Of a stretch of 64,000 nt of DNA, positions 1-11,069 are shown piece by piece (position 1 is the first letter of the stretch; the number at the start of each line of letters is the position of its first letter). The stretch lies in contig SHBP01000001.1 of NCBI GenBank assembly GCA_004211905.1, forward strand, positions 62,001 to 126,000. The letters are read 5' to 3'. The position numbers and the translations under genes are program-made. The notes below the pieces were generated by a model. It was not told where the DNA came from, did no database searches, and saw only the letters and a program-made list of their open reading frames with translations. This DNA comes from SAR92 clade bacterium. GTDB lineage: Bacteria > Pseudomonadota > Gammaproteobacteria > Pseudomonadales > Porticoccaceae.

Positions 1-144
1 ACTCTGCAACTCTCTTAGTTGCCGGTCATATTCGATGTCCGGGACGGTTGGATCATCCAGCACATAGTAACTATGATTATGGTTATTGAGCTCCTCAACA
101 AGGTCTTGATATTGTCTAAGAATGTTTTCTGGGATAGACGACAT
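1..144 (-). CDS. ligA: NAD-dependent DNA ligase LigA, N-terminal fragment (gene runs off window start)
   Basis: Minus-strand translation from ATG at 144: [46 protein letters not shown], the LigA N-terminal pattern; adjacent to zipA. Confidence 0.9.
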   Translation of the reverse strand, partial: MSSIPENILRQYQDLVEELNNHNHSYYVLDDPTVPDIEYDRQLRELQS

Positions 145-162
145 TAAGCTAGCCCCTGCATA

Positions 163-975
163 TCAATGTTGATTCGATTGCTGGAGCGACGCCTTTTTAG
201 CTCGCTGACGATAATGATCTATCGTTTGTCGAGTCATCGAGCTACGAGATTCATCCATTACGTTCAAAGACAGTTTTTCAACAAGCGTATCAACTGTCTG
301 AATCATCACCTCTAGCGCTGAAACTGGATCTTCAATATCGTCTAATGGCATGAACAAAGTAACACCAGGGGTCGTAATCGTCTTCATTGTATTGAGATCA
401 AATGTGCCGGGATTGACGAGATTCGCCATACTAAATAATACTTGGCCTGACCCATCATCATTTAGATGGCGATGAAAGATTTTCATTTCTCCATATCGGA
501 GCCCCGCATCTACGGCCGTTTCCAATAGACTCTCTCCACTAACAGCATCACCTTTCTTGGCCACTAGATGCATAACCAAAACATCTTGAGAATTAACTGG
601 TGTACTATCTGAATGGTCATTTGAAACAGTATTACGAGATTGAGAAAGGTCATCGTCGCGACTAGCGTAGATAGAGTGGTCTAGATCAAAACCTTGCTGC
701 TCAGGCTTGCCACCAAAATCGAAGTTGCCATCTAATCTGGGCTCCTCAACATCTCTTGATCCAATAATTCGCGAGCCTCCAGATGGGAACTGGCTCTGAT
801 CTAGCTCATCTTCATCCTCATCATATTCCACTGATTCTTGCTGGAGTTTTCTTGAAGACATTTGCAACTTTTCATATCGGTTGCGTTTTACTCGCCGAGC
901 ACCATCAAGAATAATAGCAATAACCGCTATTATTCCTACAATCACGAGTACTTCTTTAGGAGTAAAAAAATCCAT
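163..975 (-). CDS. zipA: Cell division protein ZipA
   Basis: N-terminal TM anchor, acidic linker, C-terminal FtsZ-binding-like domain; ligA-zipA-smc synteny. Confidence 0.88.
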   Translation of the reverse strand: MDFFTPKEVLVIVGIIAVIAIILDGARRVKRNRYEKLQMSSRKLQQESVEYDEDEDELDQSQFPSGGSRIIGSRDVEEPRLDGNFDFGGKPEQQGFDLDHSIYASRDDDLSQSRNTVSNDHSDSTPVNSQDVLVMHLVAKKGDAVSGESLLETAVDAGLRYGEMKIFHRHLNDDGSGQVLFSMANLVNPGTFDLNTMKTITTPGVTLFMPLDDIEDPVSALEVMIQTVDTLVEKLSLNVMDESRSSMTRQTIDHYRQRAKKASLQQSNQH

Positions 976-1058
976 GCAATTGCCTTATCTTACGACTAAA
1001 TTGTTACCAAATAGTGTAGTTATTAAAGTTGAAAAAACCAATTTTCCATCCCATTCTA

Positions 1059-4000
1059 TTACGCTTCCGCAAGCTCAGCAGCCTGATCAACATTCACTGA
1101 TACTAAACGAGAAACTCCCGCCTCATGCATCGTAACGCCCATCAACTGATTGGCTGCTTCCATAGAAATCTTGTTATGAGTAATAAAAATAAACTGCACT
1201 TGATCAGACATTTCTTTAACCATTGCCGCATAACGAGCAACATTGGCATCATCTAGGGGTGCATCAACCTCATCGAGCATACAAAAAGGTGCGGGATTCA
1301 ACTTGAAGATAGCAAAAACCATCGCGATTGCCGTCAGTGCTTTCTCACCTCCGGATAAAAGATGAATGGAAGCATTCTTCTTTCCAGGCGGTCGCGCCAT
1401 CAATGTAACGCCCGTATCTAAAAGATCATCCCCTGTCATTTCTAAATAGGCATGCCCACCACCAAATAATTTAGGGAAAAGACTTTGAATATGAGTATTG
1501 ACCAACTCAAACGTCTCTTTAAAACGAGTTCGCGTTTCTCTATCTATTTTTTGAATCGCATTTTGTAAGGTTTGCAATGCTTCTTCTAACTCGTTGTTCT
1601 GCTTATCCAGATAGTCCTTGCGCTCTGACTCAACCTTATACTCATCGATGGCCGCCAGGTTGATAGGACCTAGTCGCTGAATACGGTTACTCATCAATTG
1701 TAATTGTTCTTCCCAATCCACAAGATCCGCGTCTTCAGGCAAAGTCTCTAGCAATATAGAAAGGTCACCTTGTTTTTCTTTTATTTGCTCTTCAATAGTG
1801 CCACTTAAAGTACTTATTTCTTGGGCCGATAAACGTTGACTTTCTAATTCACCCTGGACACGCTGTAACTCAGCATCCAGTTCCCCTCGGCGCCTCTCTT
1901 CTTCTCGCGTTTTGAACTCAGTTTCCTCAACCTGCTTGCGCGCTTGAGCTAACTCACCCTCAACAGAAAGGCGTGCCGCTAATTGAGTTTCAAGTTCCTC
2001 TTTGTGACTGTCAGTAGGATCTTCTTTAATTTCAAAAGCAACACGTAATTCTGAGCGACGTTCATGGAGCCTCTCTAGCTGAGACTCCAAGCGAACAATC
2101 GCGTCACGAATAGAAGTTAACTGTGTACTCAATGAGCTTTCACGCAGAGCCAACTCCTGCTTGCGGTCTCGATGCTCTTGAGCTTGTTGCCTTGCGCGCT
2201 CCAGTTTTTCCCTTAGATCATCTCTTTGATTTATCAGTTCAGATCTAGTTTCAGTATCAGCTTCCATTTTTTCAATAGATTGCTGCAAAATAGTGCGGGC
2301 TGACGAAAGATTTTCTTGCTCAACCTGACTTTGCTGTCCCACTTCAGCCAACTCATTTTCGGCTCGCTCTTTACGCGCCTTAAACTGATCAATTTGAACC
2401 TCAAAACCACTTAATTTAGACCTTAAATCAGCGTAATTACTCTGCTGTTCTGCAAGACTAGCGGAGAGCTCTTGCTGAGTAGCTTCCAATACTTTTAGCT
2501 TTTGATCGTCATTCTCACGTCGCTTATCTAAAACATCTACCTCGGCTCCTAAGTGATCTAGTTGCCGGTCAATTTCTCCTAGCTCCTTCTTGCGCTGCAG
2601 CACCCCAGCAGTCGCGTCTTTGTCTCGCGCGACACGTGCCCAACTAGCACCAAGCCATATCCCTTCAGGAGTCACTACTGACTCCGTACCTTCTAATTGA
2701 GATTGCAGAGCAACAGCTTCGGCTAAACTATCAGCAGCAAAGACATTTTCTACCAACAACTTTGCTGAATCACCTTCAATCAAATCGCTCAATAAACGAC
2801 CTTTGGTCGATCCTTTTCGAGATTTATTCTTCCCGCTGCCAACAAGGAGCAATTCTCCTTTGGTAAAATCTTCCATCAAGTTAATCGTACTTGCCATATC
2901 ATTTACTGAGATAGCCTGTAAGTAGCTACCTAAAACCGTTTCCACAGCAATTTCCCAACCGATTGCCGGTTTAACCTGGTCAGCTAATCTGGGGTGTTTA
3001 TCCAAACCCTTGGATGCCAACCATTGCTGTTCAGCATCATCACCCAATGCTGCTTGCTGCAGAGCCTCTAGCGAAGCCTGCCGACCCTTTAATGTCTGCT
3101 GCTGGCTGCGCAAGCTATCCTGTTCGGCGCTTGTTTTCTTTTGTTGTTCACGCAAAAGATCTATCGCTTGGCGATTATCGTGGCTCTGATTATCAATTGT
3201 TGTTCGCGCCAGTTTTGCTTCTTCCAACAAAGCTTGAATTCCAGACATTTCCTCTTCCGCGCTATTCGCTTGGAAACTGCTTGCCTCAGCTGCTAAATTT
3301 TGTTGCCGCTCGGAAAGCCGCTTCATCAGTTGCTCAAGATGTTGAATACGTGACTGCTGAACCTCAGCCTGCTGTCTCGGACTGGCTGATGCCTGATTAA
3401 ACTCATCCCAATGCTGCTGCCAATTATTCATTTTCGCCTGAACATTTTCCAGCGCACTGGAGGAAGACTGCTCTAGGCTAATTGCTTCTTCTAAAGACGG
3501 CGCTAGTTCAGCAAATTCAGCCTCCCAACCAACAACCTTATTTCTATCAACTTTGAGGTGTTCGTCTGTCTCACGATAGTTATGTTCAGTCTGTTGGAGC
3601 TCTTTACTCAGATCTTGTGCTCTTTGCTGGGCGTGGTCGATAGCCTGCTCAATACGAGTGACTTCTCCACCAATTTTATAAAATCTGGCTTGAACCTCGT
3701 TGAAATGGTCTGTTTGCTCAGTAAACTGAATACGATAACTTTCAATAGTGTTGTCGCAATGAATACGTTCGGCCGTAAATTTTTCCTTCTCAATCTCAAA
3801 GCCACCGATTATCGACTTGAGCGCGGATGCATCTCCATCATAACCACGCCATTTTAAAGCTAACAATTCAGTTGATAACTGCCGCTCCTGTTTTTTATAT
3901 TCAGAGTATTTTTCAGCAGCTTTAGCTTGACGCTCCAATCGATTAAGTTGACGCCCTAGCTCATCTCTAATATCAGTTAATCGTTCTAAATTTTCCATTG

Positions 4001-4559
4001 TCCGATGAATGCGACTCTCGGTTTCTCGGCGCCGCTCTTTGTATTTTGAAATACCAGCTGCTTCTTCGATGTAAACGCGCAATTCATCAGGTTTAGATTC
4101 AATTAAACGCGAAATCATGCCCTGCTCAATAATTGCATAACTCCGGGGTCCTAACCCGGTACCCAGAAATATATCCGTAATATCACGGCGCCTACATTTA
4201 TTCCCATTAAGATAATAATTGGATTGACCGTCGCGAGTGACCTTTCGTTTTATCCCAATTTCGTTATAGGCAGCATATTCACCGACAATACGCTGCGCTG
4301 TATTATCAAAAATTAGCTCTACAGAGGCTTGGCCCACTGGTTTTCGCCCGCCAGAGCCATTAAAAATAACATCGGCCATTGACTCACCACGAAGATTCTT
4401 GGCAGAACTTTCACCCATCACCCATCGAACTGCATCAATGACATTGGATTTTCCACAACCGTTAGGCCCAACCACAGCACAAAGATTGCTTGGGAAGTGT
4501 ACATTGGTGGGATCGACGAAGGATTTAAATCCCGAAAGTTTGATTGATTTAAGCCGCAT
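1059..4559 (-). CDS. smc: Chromosome segregation protein SMC
   Basis: MRLKSIKLSGFKSFVDPT, Walker A GPNGCGKSNVIDAVRWVMGE, long coiled coil, C-terminal LSGGEKALTAIAMVFAIF. Confidence 0.97.
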   Translation of the reverse strand: MRLKSIKLSGFKSFVDPTNVHFPSNLCAVVGPNGCGKSNVIDAVRWVMGESSAKNLRGESMADVIFNGSGGRKPVGQASVELIFDNTAQRIVGEYAAYNEIGIKRKVTRDGQSNYYLNGNKCRRRDITDIFLGTGLGPRSYAIIEQGMISRLIESKPDELRVYIEEAAGISKYKERRRETESRIHRTMENLERLTDIRDELGRQLNRLERQAKAAEKYSEYKKQERQLSTELLALKWRGYDGDASALKSIIGGFEIEKEKFTAERIHCDNTIESYRIQFTEQTDHFNEVQARFYKIGGEVTRIEQAIDHAQQRAQDLSKELQQTEHNYRETDEHLKVDRNKVVGWEAEFAELAPSLEEAISLEQSSSSALENVQAKMNNWQQHWDEFNQASASPRQQAEVQQSRIQHLEQLMKRLSERQQNLAAEASSFQANSAEEEMSGIQALLEEAKLARTTIDNQSHDNRQAIDLLREQQKKTSAEQDSLRSQQQTLKGRQASLEALQQAALGDDAEQQWLASKGLDKHPRLADQVKPAIGWEIAVETVLGSYLQAISVNDMASTINLMEDFTKGELLLVGSGKNKSRKGSTKGRLLSDLIEGDSAKLLVENVFAADSLAEAVALQSQLEGTESVVTPEGIWLGASWARVARDKDATAGVLQRKKELGEIDRQLDHLGAEVDVLDKRRENDDQKLKVLEATQQELSASLAEQQSNYADLRSKLSGFEVQIDQFKARKERAENELAEVGQQSQVEQENLSSARTILQQSIEKMEADTETRSELINQRDDLREKLERARQQAQEHRDRKQELALRESSLSTQLTSIRDAIVRLESQLERLHERRSELRVAFEIKEDPTDSHKEELETQLAARLSVEGELAQARKQVEETEFKTREEERRRGELDAELQRVQGELESQRLSAQEISTLSGTIEEQIKEKQGDLSILLETLPEDADLVDWEEQLQLMSNRIQRLGPINLAAIDEYKVESERKDYLDKQNNELEEALQTLQNAIQKIDRETRTRFKETFELVNTHIQSLFPKLFGGGHAYLEMTGDDLLDTGVTLMARPPGKKNASIHLLSGGEKALTAIAMVFAIFKLNPAPFCMLDEVDAPLDDANVARYAAMVKEMSDQVQFIFITHNKISMEAANQLMGVTMHEAGVSRLVSVNVDQAAELAEA

Positions 4560-4707
4560 GATTAGCCATTTTTGATTTTAGCCTAGCCTTTTTAGTCTAA
4601 TTATAAGAATACTCAATAGCGCTAAGTTTACACGCTATGGGCGCGACAAAAAACACTAAATAACTCATTCATACAGTTAGTATATATCGATCAAAAGTCA
4701 AACCGAA

Positions 4708-5970
4708 TTATGGCCTTTTTTGATCAATAACTAAACTGACTGTTTCTATCTCTTCTGCTAGCTTTATCATCTTGCTAGTAGTCTCCCAATCACCAGATTG
4801 CGGAGTTGCGGAACCGGAAATAGACAGTCGAGCAACCAACTTTATATCTGTTGCCGATGACAACTCTTGGCCAGGCATAACTGCATCTTCGTCACTTAAA
4901 ATAATACTGATAGGCAACTGGCCAGCTGGAATTTTCTTAGCCGCAAGTGGCATCGGTGGCCCACTATCATGCACCGCCGCCACAAAAACCACTTGATCGG
5001 ATGTAAATGGAACCTCTGCAGAAAGGCTAACTTCAACTTTAATAGACCTTTTACGCGAGTTAGGATCTTCTATTATTAGATCATCCTCTGGACCATTACC
5101 GAGTCTTGCCTTGAACTCTTGGGCGCGATCAATACCAGCCTGAAGACCTATATATATCGAGCCAGAGGCGTCAACCTGGTCTTGGGCTCGCCGCCAGTAA
5201 CTAATCGCCAGATCGGGATCACCATGAACAAAAGCCTCGATACCTTTTAACCCCAGAACAGTATGATTAGATTGATCTGCAGAAAAAGCTGCGTCAACCG
5301 CGGAAACGACGCGATCCGTAAATCGGCTGTCATCCACTAAAAACAAAGACTCGGCATATTGCGCCAGTAAAAAACTGTCTCGAGGATTAACCTTCAAGGC
5401 CGCGGCAAAATACTCACTCGCACCAATAAGGTTGCCATTAGCTATCGCTGACTGAGCAAGCATCACCCAATAATAGACATTGTCTGGCCGACTACTTACC
5501 CGCCGCTCTAATGCTGCAATAAGTTGAATGTTACCTTGTAGCTGGTCTGTATCTTTCTGGCCAACAAAACTCTGTCGCTCTATCAAACTAGCTATCTTTT
5601 GATCCTCACCAGCACCTATCTCTTGATAAATTAGTAGGGCTATAAGCGGAAGTATCAATAAGAGAATAGGGAGTAGCCACAACCCATTTGAAGGGATCCC
5701 CAGCACCTTATTCTGCCCAGTCTGAGTATTAAGTAACAGCAAATGTTTAGATTCTAGCAGCAGATTCTCGTACTGTTGGCTATCTATCTCCCCTCGATCG
5801 AGCTGCTGCTGAAATAGTGTTTTTTGCTCCTTGAACAGCCTGACATTTTCTTTCTCAGCAATCTTTACTCCTTCGCTAGAGATATCCTCAAGGCCTAGCC
5901 AATTGGTCATAAAAGGATAGATTATAAAAAAGAATGCCCCCAAAAAGAGGGCGACAATCCAAACTGTCAT
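4708..5970 (-). CDS. ccmI: Cytochrome c-type biogenesis protein CcmI (CycH-like, TPR)
   Basis: Two N-terminal TM segments, TPR region; last gene of ccm operon. Confidence 0.88.
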   Translation of the reverse strand: MTVWIVALFLGAFFFIIYPFMTNWLGLEDISSEGVKIAEKENVRLFKEQKTLFQQQLDRGEIDSQQYENLLLESKHLLLLNTQTGQNKVLGIPSNGLWLLPILLLILPLIALLIYQEIGAGEDQKIASLIERQSFVGQKDTDQLQGNIQLIAALERRVSSRPDNVYYWVMLAQSAIANGNLIGASEYFAAALKVNPRDSFLLAQYAESLFLVDDSRFTDRVVSAVDAAFSADQSNHTVLGLKGIEAFVHGDPDLAISYWRRAQDQVDASGSIYIGLQAGIDRAQEFKARLGNGPEDDLIIEDPNSRKRSIKVEVSLSAEVPFTSDQVVFVAAVHDSGPPMPLAAKKIPAGQLPISIILSDEDAVMPGQELSSATDIKLVARLSISGSATPQSGDWETTSKMIKLAEEIETVSLVIDQKRP

Positions 5971-6431
5971 CAGCCATCTTCCTCATCGCTAAGCAGATCA
6001 TTGAGTCGTTCATCACTATCAGGAGCAATCTCTTGACTCTTGGTAGCTGAAACCCCTTGGCGGCTGAACCTCGCCACCACTAAACCACCCACCAATAGAA
6101 TGATTAGAGGAGAGACCCAAAGTAAGTAAGTATTTTTATTAACCTCAGGACGATACAAGATAAATGCCGAATAGCGGTTAGTTAAATAAGTCTCAATCTC
6201 TTGATTAGAAAGCCCATCCTCGAGAAGCCTCTGGACCTCATTACGGAGGTCTCGAGAAATTGGAGAATTGGAATCTGCAAGATTCTGATTTTGACATTTT
6301 GGACAACGAAGTTCGGTGATCAGTTGCTGGTAACGAGCGCGATAGGATGGATCAGAAAACTCAACCAATTCAGAAGTTGCAAATACAAATCCAGACAACG
6401 CCGCAGAAAGCAATAATAGACAAATCTTCAT
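5970..6431 (-). CDS. ccmH: Cytochrome c maturation protein CcmH
   Basis: ELRCPKCQNQNLADSNSPI (LRCxxC motif) plus TM; in ccm operon. Confidence 0.93.
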   Translation of the reverse strand: MKICLLLLSAALSGFVFATSELVEFSDPSYRARYQQLITELRCPKCQNQNLADSNSPISRDLRNEVQRLLEDGLSNQEIETYLTNRYSAFILYRPEVNKNTYLLWVSPLIILLVGGLVVARFSRQGVSATKSQEIAPDSDERLNDLLSDEEDG

Positions 6432-6964
6432 TGGGATTCTTCTTTAAGCTGAGCATACAAATCTTGAAATTCATTAGTCCAGATACGCTCATCAACCACA
6501 CCCACACGACGATGGCGAATAACGCCTGTAGCATCGATTAGATATGTCTCCGGCGCGCCATAGACCCCTAGGTCTAGACCTAGACTACCTCTCACATCGA
6601 AGATAGAGAAAGCATAGGGGTCACCCCTAAGGTCCAACCACTTTTTGGCAGACTCTCGCTCATCTTTATAGTTTAACCCAATCACCTTCACGCCTTGTTC
6701 GTTTAACTGATTTAACATCGGGTGCTCTATTCGACAGGCGTAACACCATGTCGCCCACACATTAACCAGTGCCACCTCTCCGATTAGGTCTTTCTCACTA
6801 AGCATACCCTGCTCCTCATCCAGAGCGATTAAAGTAAAACTAGGGAATTTCTCTCCAACTAATGCGGAGGGAAGTTCTGTAGGGTCTTTATCCAAACCAA
6901 GAAGGAGTAACGCCGACAAACCTATAAAGAGAGCGAGAGGTACGAATAAAGCTAACCTAATCAA
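6428..6964 (-). CDS. ccmG: Thiol:disulfide interchange protein CcmG/DsbE
   Basis: Thioredoxin-like NVWATWCYACRIEHP (WCxxC) with N-terminal TM. Confidence 0.93.
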   Translation of the reverse strand: MIRLALFVPLALFIGLSALLLLGLDKDPTELPSALVGEKFPSFTLIALDEEQGMLSEKDLIGEVALVNVWATWCYACRIEHPMLNQLNEQGVKVIGLNYKDERESAKKWLDLRGDPYAFSIFDVRGSLGLDLGVYGAPETYLIDATGVIRHRRVGVVDERIWTNEFQDLYAQLKEESQ

Positions 6965-8942
6965 GAGCTATCGCTCCGGTATTTAAAGTCAGTTGTGAGC
7001 CTCTTTTTCGTCGCCGATAGCGTCGATCAAATGCTGCAAAAAAACCACCCAAGGCGGCCATTATTCCACCTAACCAAATGCAGCGCACAAAAGGCTTGAC
7101 CTGCAAGCGTATCGCCCATGCTTGGCCAGCCAACGGTTCGCCCAAAGACACATAGAGGTCCCGCCACAACGTAGCATCGATAGCTGCCTCGGTCATAACC
7201 TGACCTCTGGCCTTGTAATTACGCTTTTCAGGTTGCATAGACGTTACTACCTGGTCATCAGATGTCACCCTAATATCTCCTCGGTAGGCAGTGAAATTAG
7301 GCCCATCAACACGCTCAACACCCAGAAATTGAAATTCATAGTCTGCTATTTCAACAAAATCTCCCGGAACCATCCTCACATCTCGCTGCATCTCATAGGC
7401 ACTACTCAGGCCCACACCAATGACGCAAACAGCCAAACCCGAGTGAGCTAACACCATGCCCCAGTAACTTCCAGATAAGGTTTTTAGTTTCTTAACACTA
7501 CCCGATGACTTGAGAATCACATCTTCCATCGTCATAGTGATCACCCACAGAGACAAAAACAGCGTAACCGCCGCCGTCAGCGAATAAGCCTGCCAAGACA
7601 ATGACTCAACCATCATGACAGGCAGCAACAACGCAAGCACTAGACTAACAACGCTTGGCAGGACTCCTTTGCTCAGCAAAATAGCATTGTCAGACTTTTT
7701 CCAGCGAGTGAATCCAGCAAAACCAAGGAATAGCATCATCAGCGAAGTAATTGGTACAAAAAAGAAGCTAAAGTATGGAGGTCCTACTGAAATCTTGCCC
7801 AAATCAAGAACATCAGCTAACAAAGGATACAAAGTACCAATCAAAATCATTGTAGTAGAACTAACTAGCAACACATTGTTGACCAACAACATAGTCTCCC
7901 GAGACCAACCACTATAATCTGAGGTAGAGGCCATTTGAGGACCCCGCAAAGCAAACAGTAATAAAGATGCACCGACCACGACCACTAAAAAGGCGAAGAT
8001 GAAAATACCTCGTTCGGGGTCACTGGCAAAAGCATGCACCGAGGTAAGGATACCGGAACGAACTAAGAAGGCGCCCAACAGACTCAAAGAGAAAGCGAAA
8101 ATCGCCAACAACAATGTCCAACTGCGGAACACGCCTCGCTTTTCGGTTGCAGAAATACTATGTACTAAGGCCGTGCCGACTAACCAAGGCATAAACGACG
8201 CATTCTCAACAGGATCCCAAAACCACCATCCTCCCCAACCAAGTTCGTAGTAGGCCCACCAGCTTCCCAAACTAATTCCGATGGTCAAAAATACCCAGGC
8301 AAGATTGATCCAAGGTCTAGACCAACGCGCCCAAGCACTATCGAACTGACCTCCTATTAATGCTGCAATAGCAAAAGCAAAAGGCACTGAAAATCCCACA
8401 TAACCCATATACAGCATTGGCGGATGAACAATTAAGCCAAAATCCTGAAGTAATGGATTCAAATCGCTACCCTCCATCGGAGGAACTGGCAAGATCCTTT
8501 CAAAAGGGTTTGATGTCAGCAACAAGAATAGCGCGAAGCCCACTGAAATAAAGCCGAGAATCGAGAGTACTCTTGCTGAAAATATCAGCGGCACTTGACG
8601 ACTAAAAACGGCCACAGCTGCGGACCATCCCGCTAAAATGAGGGCCCAAAGTAATAAGGATCCCTCATGGGCACCCCACACCGCGCTGAATTTGAAACGA
8701 TCTGGAAGTAATGTATTGGAGTTGTTTGCAACATATGCAACCGAAAAGTCATCTTGCAAAAAAGCCATTGCTAGACAGGCGAACGACAGCCCCATAAAAA
8801 CAAACTGGCCCATCGCTAGGGACCGTCCTAGTTGCATCCAACTTCGATGACCTGTGTAGGATCCTGCAAATGGCACGATTGTTTGGACAATGGCCAAACA
8901 GAGCGCAATAATTAAAGCTATGTGCCCGAGCTCTACAGTCAT
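6957..8942 (-). CDS. ccmF: Heme lyase subunit CcmF
   Basis: Multi-TM protein with tryptophan-rich WAYYELGWGGWWFWDPVENASFMPW. Confidence 0.96.
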   Translation of the reverse strand: MTVELGHIALIIALCLAIVQTIVPFAGSYTGHRSWMQLGRSLAMGQFVFMGLSFACLAMAFLQDDFSVAYVANNSNTLLPDRFKFSAVWGAHEGSLLLWALILAGWSAAVAVFSRQVPLIFSARVLSILGFISVGFALFLLLTSNPFERILPVPPMEGSDLNPLLQDFGLIVHPPMLYMGYVGFSVPFAFAIAALIGGQFDSAWARWSRPWINLAWVFLTIGISLGSWWAYYELGWGGWWFWDPVENASFMPWLVGTALVHSISATEKRGVFRSWTLLLAIFAFSLSLLGAFLVRSGILTSVHAFASDPERGIFIFAFLVVVVGASLLLFALRGPQMASTSDYSGWSRETMLLVNNVLLVSSTTMILIGTLYPLLADVLDLGKISVGPPYFSFFFVPITSLMMLFLGFAGFTRWKKSDNAILLSKGVLPSVVSLVLALLLPVMMVESLSWQAYSLTAAVTLFLSLWVITMTMEDVILKSSGSVKKLKTLSGSYWGMVLAHSGLAVCVIGVGLSSAYEMQRDVRMVPGDFVEIADYEFQFLGVERVDGPNFTAYRGDIRVTSDDQVVTSMQPEKRNYKARGQVMTEAAIDATLWRDLYVSLGEPLAGQAWAIRLQVKPFVRCIWLGGIMAALGGFFAAFDRRYRRRKRGSQLTLNTGAIALD

Positions 8943-9397
8943 TGCGGACCAACTTGGGCTTCTTGCTTTGCCTTATAAGCGGCGTTCATTGCATCGGCAA
9001 CTTCTGGTGGTGTGTACTTCTCATCGTGCTTTGCCAGCACCTCAGTAGCCAGAAGGACGCCATCATTACCAATTCTGCCCGCCGCGACTGCTGCTTCGCC
9101 CTCAGCAAAGAGATCTGGAAGGATACCACTGTATTTCACAAGTACAGTTGCCCCCCCATCAGTCACCTTAAACGCAACATCTAGCGAATCAAGATTTCGT
9201 TCGATACTTCCATCTACAACCATACCTCCTGCTCGAACAAATACTCCCTGAGGTGCTTCTCCAGACTGAATCTGGGATGGGGTATAAAAATAATTGGTGT
9301 TTTGACCCAGCATGTATATCACGAGGCCAGATGCGCAAGCTGCCGCCAAAATAATAAGCAGAACAATCTGTAATCTTTGTTTTCGAATGGGGTGCAT
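8939..9397 (-). CDS. ccmE: Cytochrome c maturation heme chaperone CcmE
   Basis: N-terminal MHPIRKQRLQIVL, heme-binding region VLAKHDEKYTPPEV. Confidence 0.95.
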   Translation of the reverse strand: MHPIRKQRLQIVLLIILAAACASGLVIYMLGQNTNYFYTPSQIQSGEAPQGVFVRAGGMVVDGSIERNLDSLDVAFKVTDGGATVLVKYSGILPDLFAEGEAAVAAGRIGNDGVLLATEVLAKHDEKYTPPEVADAMNAAYKAKQEAQVGPQ

Positions 9398-9606
9398 TAA
9401 ATATCCTTGTTTCCGCTTTGGTTACGCAACTCCTCACGGGTCAAATTTAACCCTATCTCTTTCAAGGTCTGCTTATGCTGTAGGATAGGAGAAACAACTA
9501 ACCAAATTAGTGTACCCAGAGACACCAATACAGCGGCCCAAACATAGACCCCATGGCCTCCCATCAATAACATTTCATTTAAGTCCTGAAATTGAAAATT
9601 CATCAT
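9397..9606 (-). CDS. ccmD: Heme exporter protein CcmD
   Basis: Short single-TM protein (MGGHGVYVWAAVLVS) between ccmE and ccmC. Confidence 0.88.
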   Translation of the reverse strand: MMNFQFQDLNEMLLMGGHGVYVWAAVLVSLGTLIWLVVSPILQHKQTLKEIGLNLTREELRNQSGNKDI

Positions 9607-10382
9607 TTCGCTCCAATTTTCTGTCGACTAGCTTGCTCAACTAATTCTCGAACCCAGGTCGTCTTACTTTCTCTCTTAAGGATTTCTACTCGTACCGCCA
9701 AGATCAGCGCAAGAGCATAGAAAAAATAAAAAGCCAAAATCATTACTAATAGTGGTTGGAACATATCCGGATGCATTGATGGTGCTGAGGTCAATTTGAT
9801 GGTGGAGGGCTGATGTAACGTAAACCACCAATCTACCGACTTATAAATAATTGGTATGTTAACGGTACCTACCAAGGCCAAGACTGCACTGGCTTTATTT
9901 CCTGCTTCCTGATTATGAAAAGCATATTGAAGTGCCAGTACCCCAAAGTATAAAAATAACAAAATTAGCATTGAGGTAATTCGTGCATCCCACACCCAAT
10001 AACTACCCCACGTAGGCTTACCCCATACTGCACCAGTAAAAAGCGCCAAAAAAGTCAAAGCAGCTCCTATGGGTGCTGCACACTTCATCACTATATAGGA
10101 CAGTTTCATTTTCCAAATCAGACCGATGGCACCGGCAGTCGCCATCAAAAAATAGCCTGCCAAAGCCAAAAATGAGGCAGGTACATGAAGATAAATAATA
10201 CGGAAACTATTTCCTTGCTTAGCATCCTCTGGGGCAAAACCAAGCCCCCAAGCTAACCCAGCGACCAACAAGACCAAAGTGACCAAGCTGAGCAGCGGCA
10301 ACCAGCGGCTAGTACTCTGATAAAACCAAAGCGGAGACCCCATTCGGTAAAACCAAGTCCAATTCATATCTCTATGTCCCAC
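9603..10382 (-). CDS. ccmC: Heme exporter protein CcmC
   Basis: Multi-TM with WGKPTWGSYWVWDARITSMLILLFLY. Confidence 0.95.
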   Translation of the reverse strand: MGHRDMNWTWFYRMGSPLWFYQSTSRWLPLLSLVTLVLLVAGLAWGLGFAPEDAKQGNSFRIIYLHVPASFLALAGYFLMATAGAIGLIWKMKLSYIVMKCAAPIGAALTFLALFTGAVWGKPTWGSYWVWDARITSMLILLFLYFGVLALQYAFHNQEAGNKASAVLALVGTVNIPIIYKSVDWWFTLHQPSTIKLTSAPSMHPDMFQPLLVMILAFYFFYALALILAVRVEILKRESKTTWVRELVEQASRQKIGAK

Positions 10383-10385
10383 ATC

Positions 10386-11069
10386 CTAATTAATCGTTAT
10401 CAAGCGCAAAACAGCTGCAATCGCAAGTGGGCACAATGCTATTGCTACTGCTAACATTGCACCTAAAATAGCTAAAGGGCCAGACCAAGCCATTCCATCG
10501 ATACTGTATTGCATCACAGCACTGCCAAAAATAATAATCGGCATGTAAAGAGGCATCACAATCAGCGTCAACAGCAAACTTCCTTTCTGTAGTGAAACGG
10601 TCAAAGCGGCCCCAATCGCCGCCAAAAAGCTGAGGCAACCGGTACCCAAAGCTAACCCAGCCATCATCGGCAGATAAGCAACACTGGGAAGCGAAAGCAT
10701 CAATCCAATCAACGGTGAAGCCAAGGTCAGAGGCAACCCAGTGGTAATCCAGTGTGCGGTTACCTTGCCAAAGATTGGCATCACTAACATATTTGGACTA
10801 ATCAACAATTGCTCTAGTGAGCCATCTTTATAATCACTGACAAATAATCCTTCAGCTGAGAGCAAGGTGGCAAGCAACGCCATTACCCAGATAGTTCCGG
10901 GTGCCAACTCCTTTAAACTATCTGCCTCTGGCGTAATACCTAAGGGTATTAGAGTCGCCACCATGACAAAAAAAATGATCGGACTCGCCACTTCCCCGCG
11001 ACGCCTGTAAGCGAGCAAAAGATCACGTCTAAAGTACGCGGAAAACCCTCTATTGGACTCAGGCATCAA
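10386..11069 (-). CDS. ccmB: Heme exporter membrane protein CcmB
   Basis: 6-TM ABC permease between ccmA and ccmC. Confidence 0.93.
   Translation of the reverse strand: MMPESNRGFSAYFRRDLLLAYRRRGEVASPIIFFVMVATLIPLGITPEADSLKELAPGTIWVMALLATLLSAEGLFVSDYKDGSLEQLLISPNMLVMPIFGKVTAHWITTGLPLTLASPLIGLMLSLPSVAYLPMMAGLALGTGCLSFLAAIGAALTVSLQKGSLLLTLIVMPLYMPIIIFGSAVMQYSIDGMAWSGPLAILGAMLAVAIALCPLAIAAVLRLITIN

Noticed and set aside
3014-3857. Plus-strand ORFs within smc (3014..3400, 3558..3857) and a second minus frame at 3608..3805
   Set aside because: Alternate frames of a confidently coding gene; no independent motifs.
7122-8850. Several antisense ORFs inside ccmF
   Set aside because: Antisense shadow ORFs over a conserved gene; no recognisable domains.
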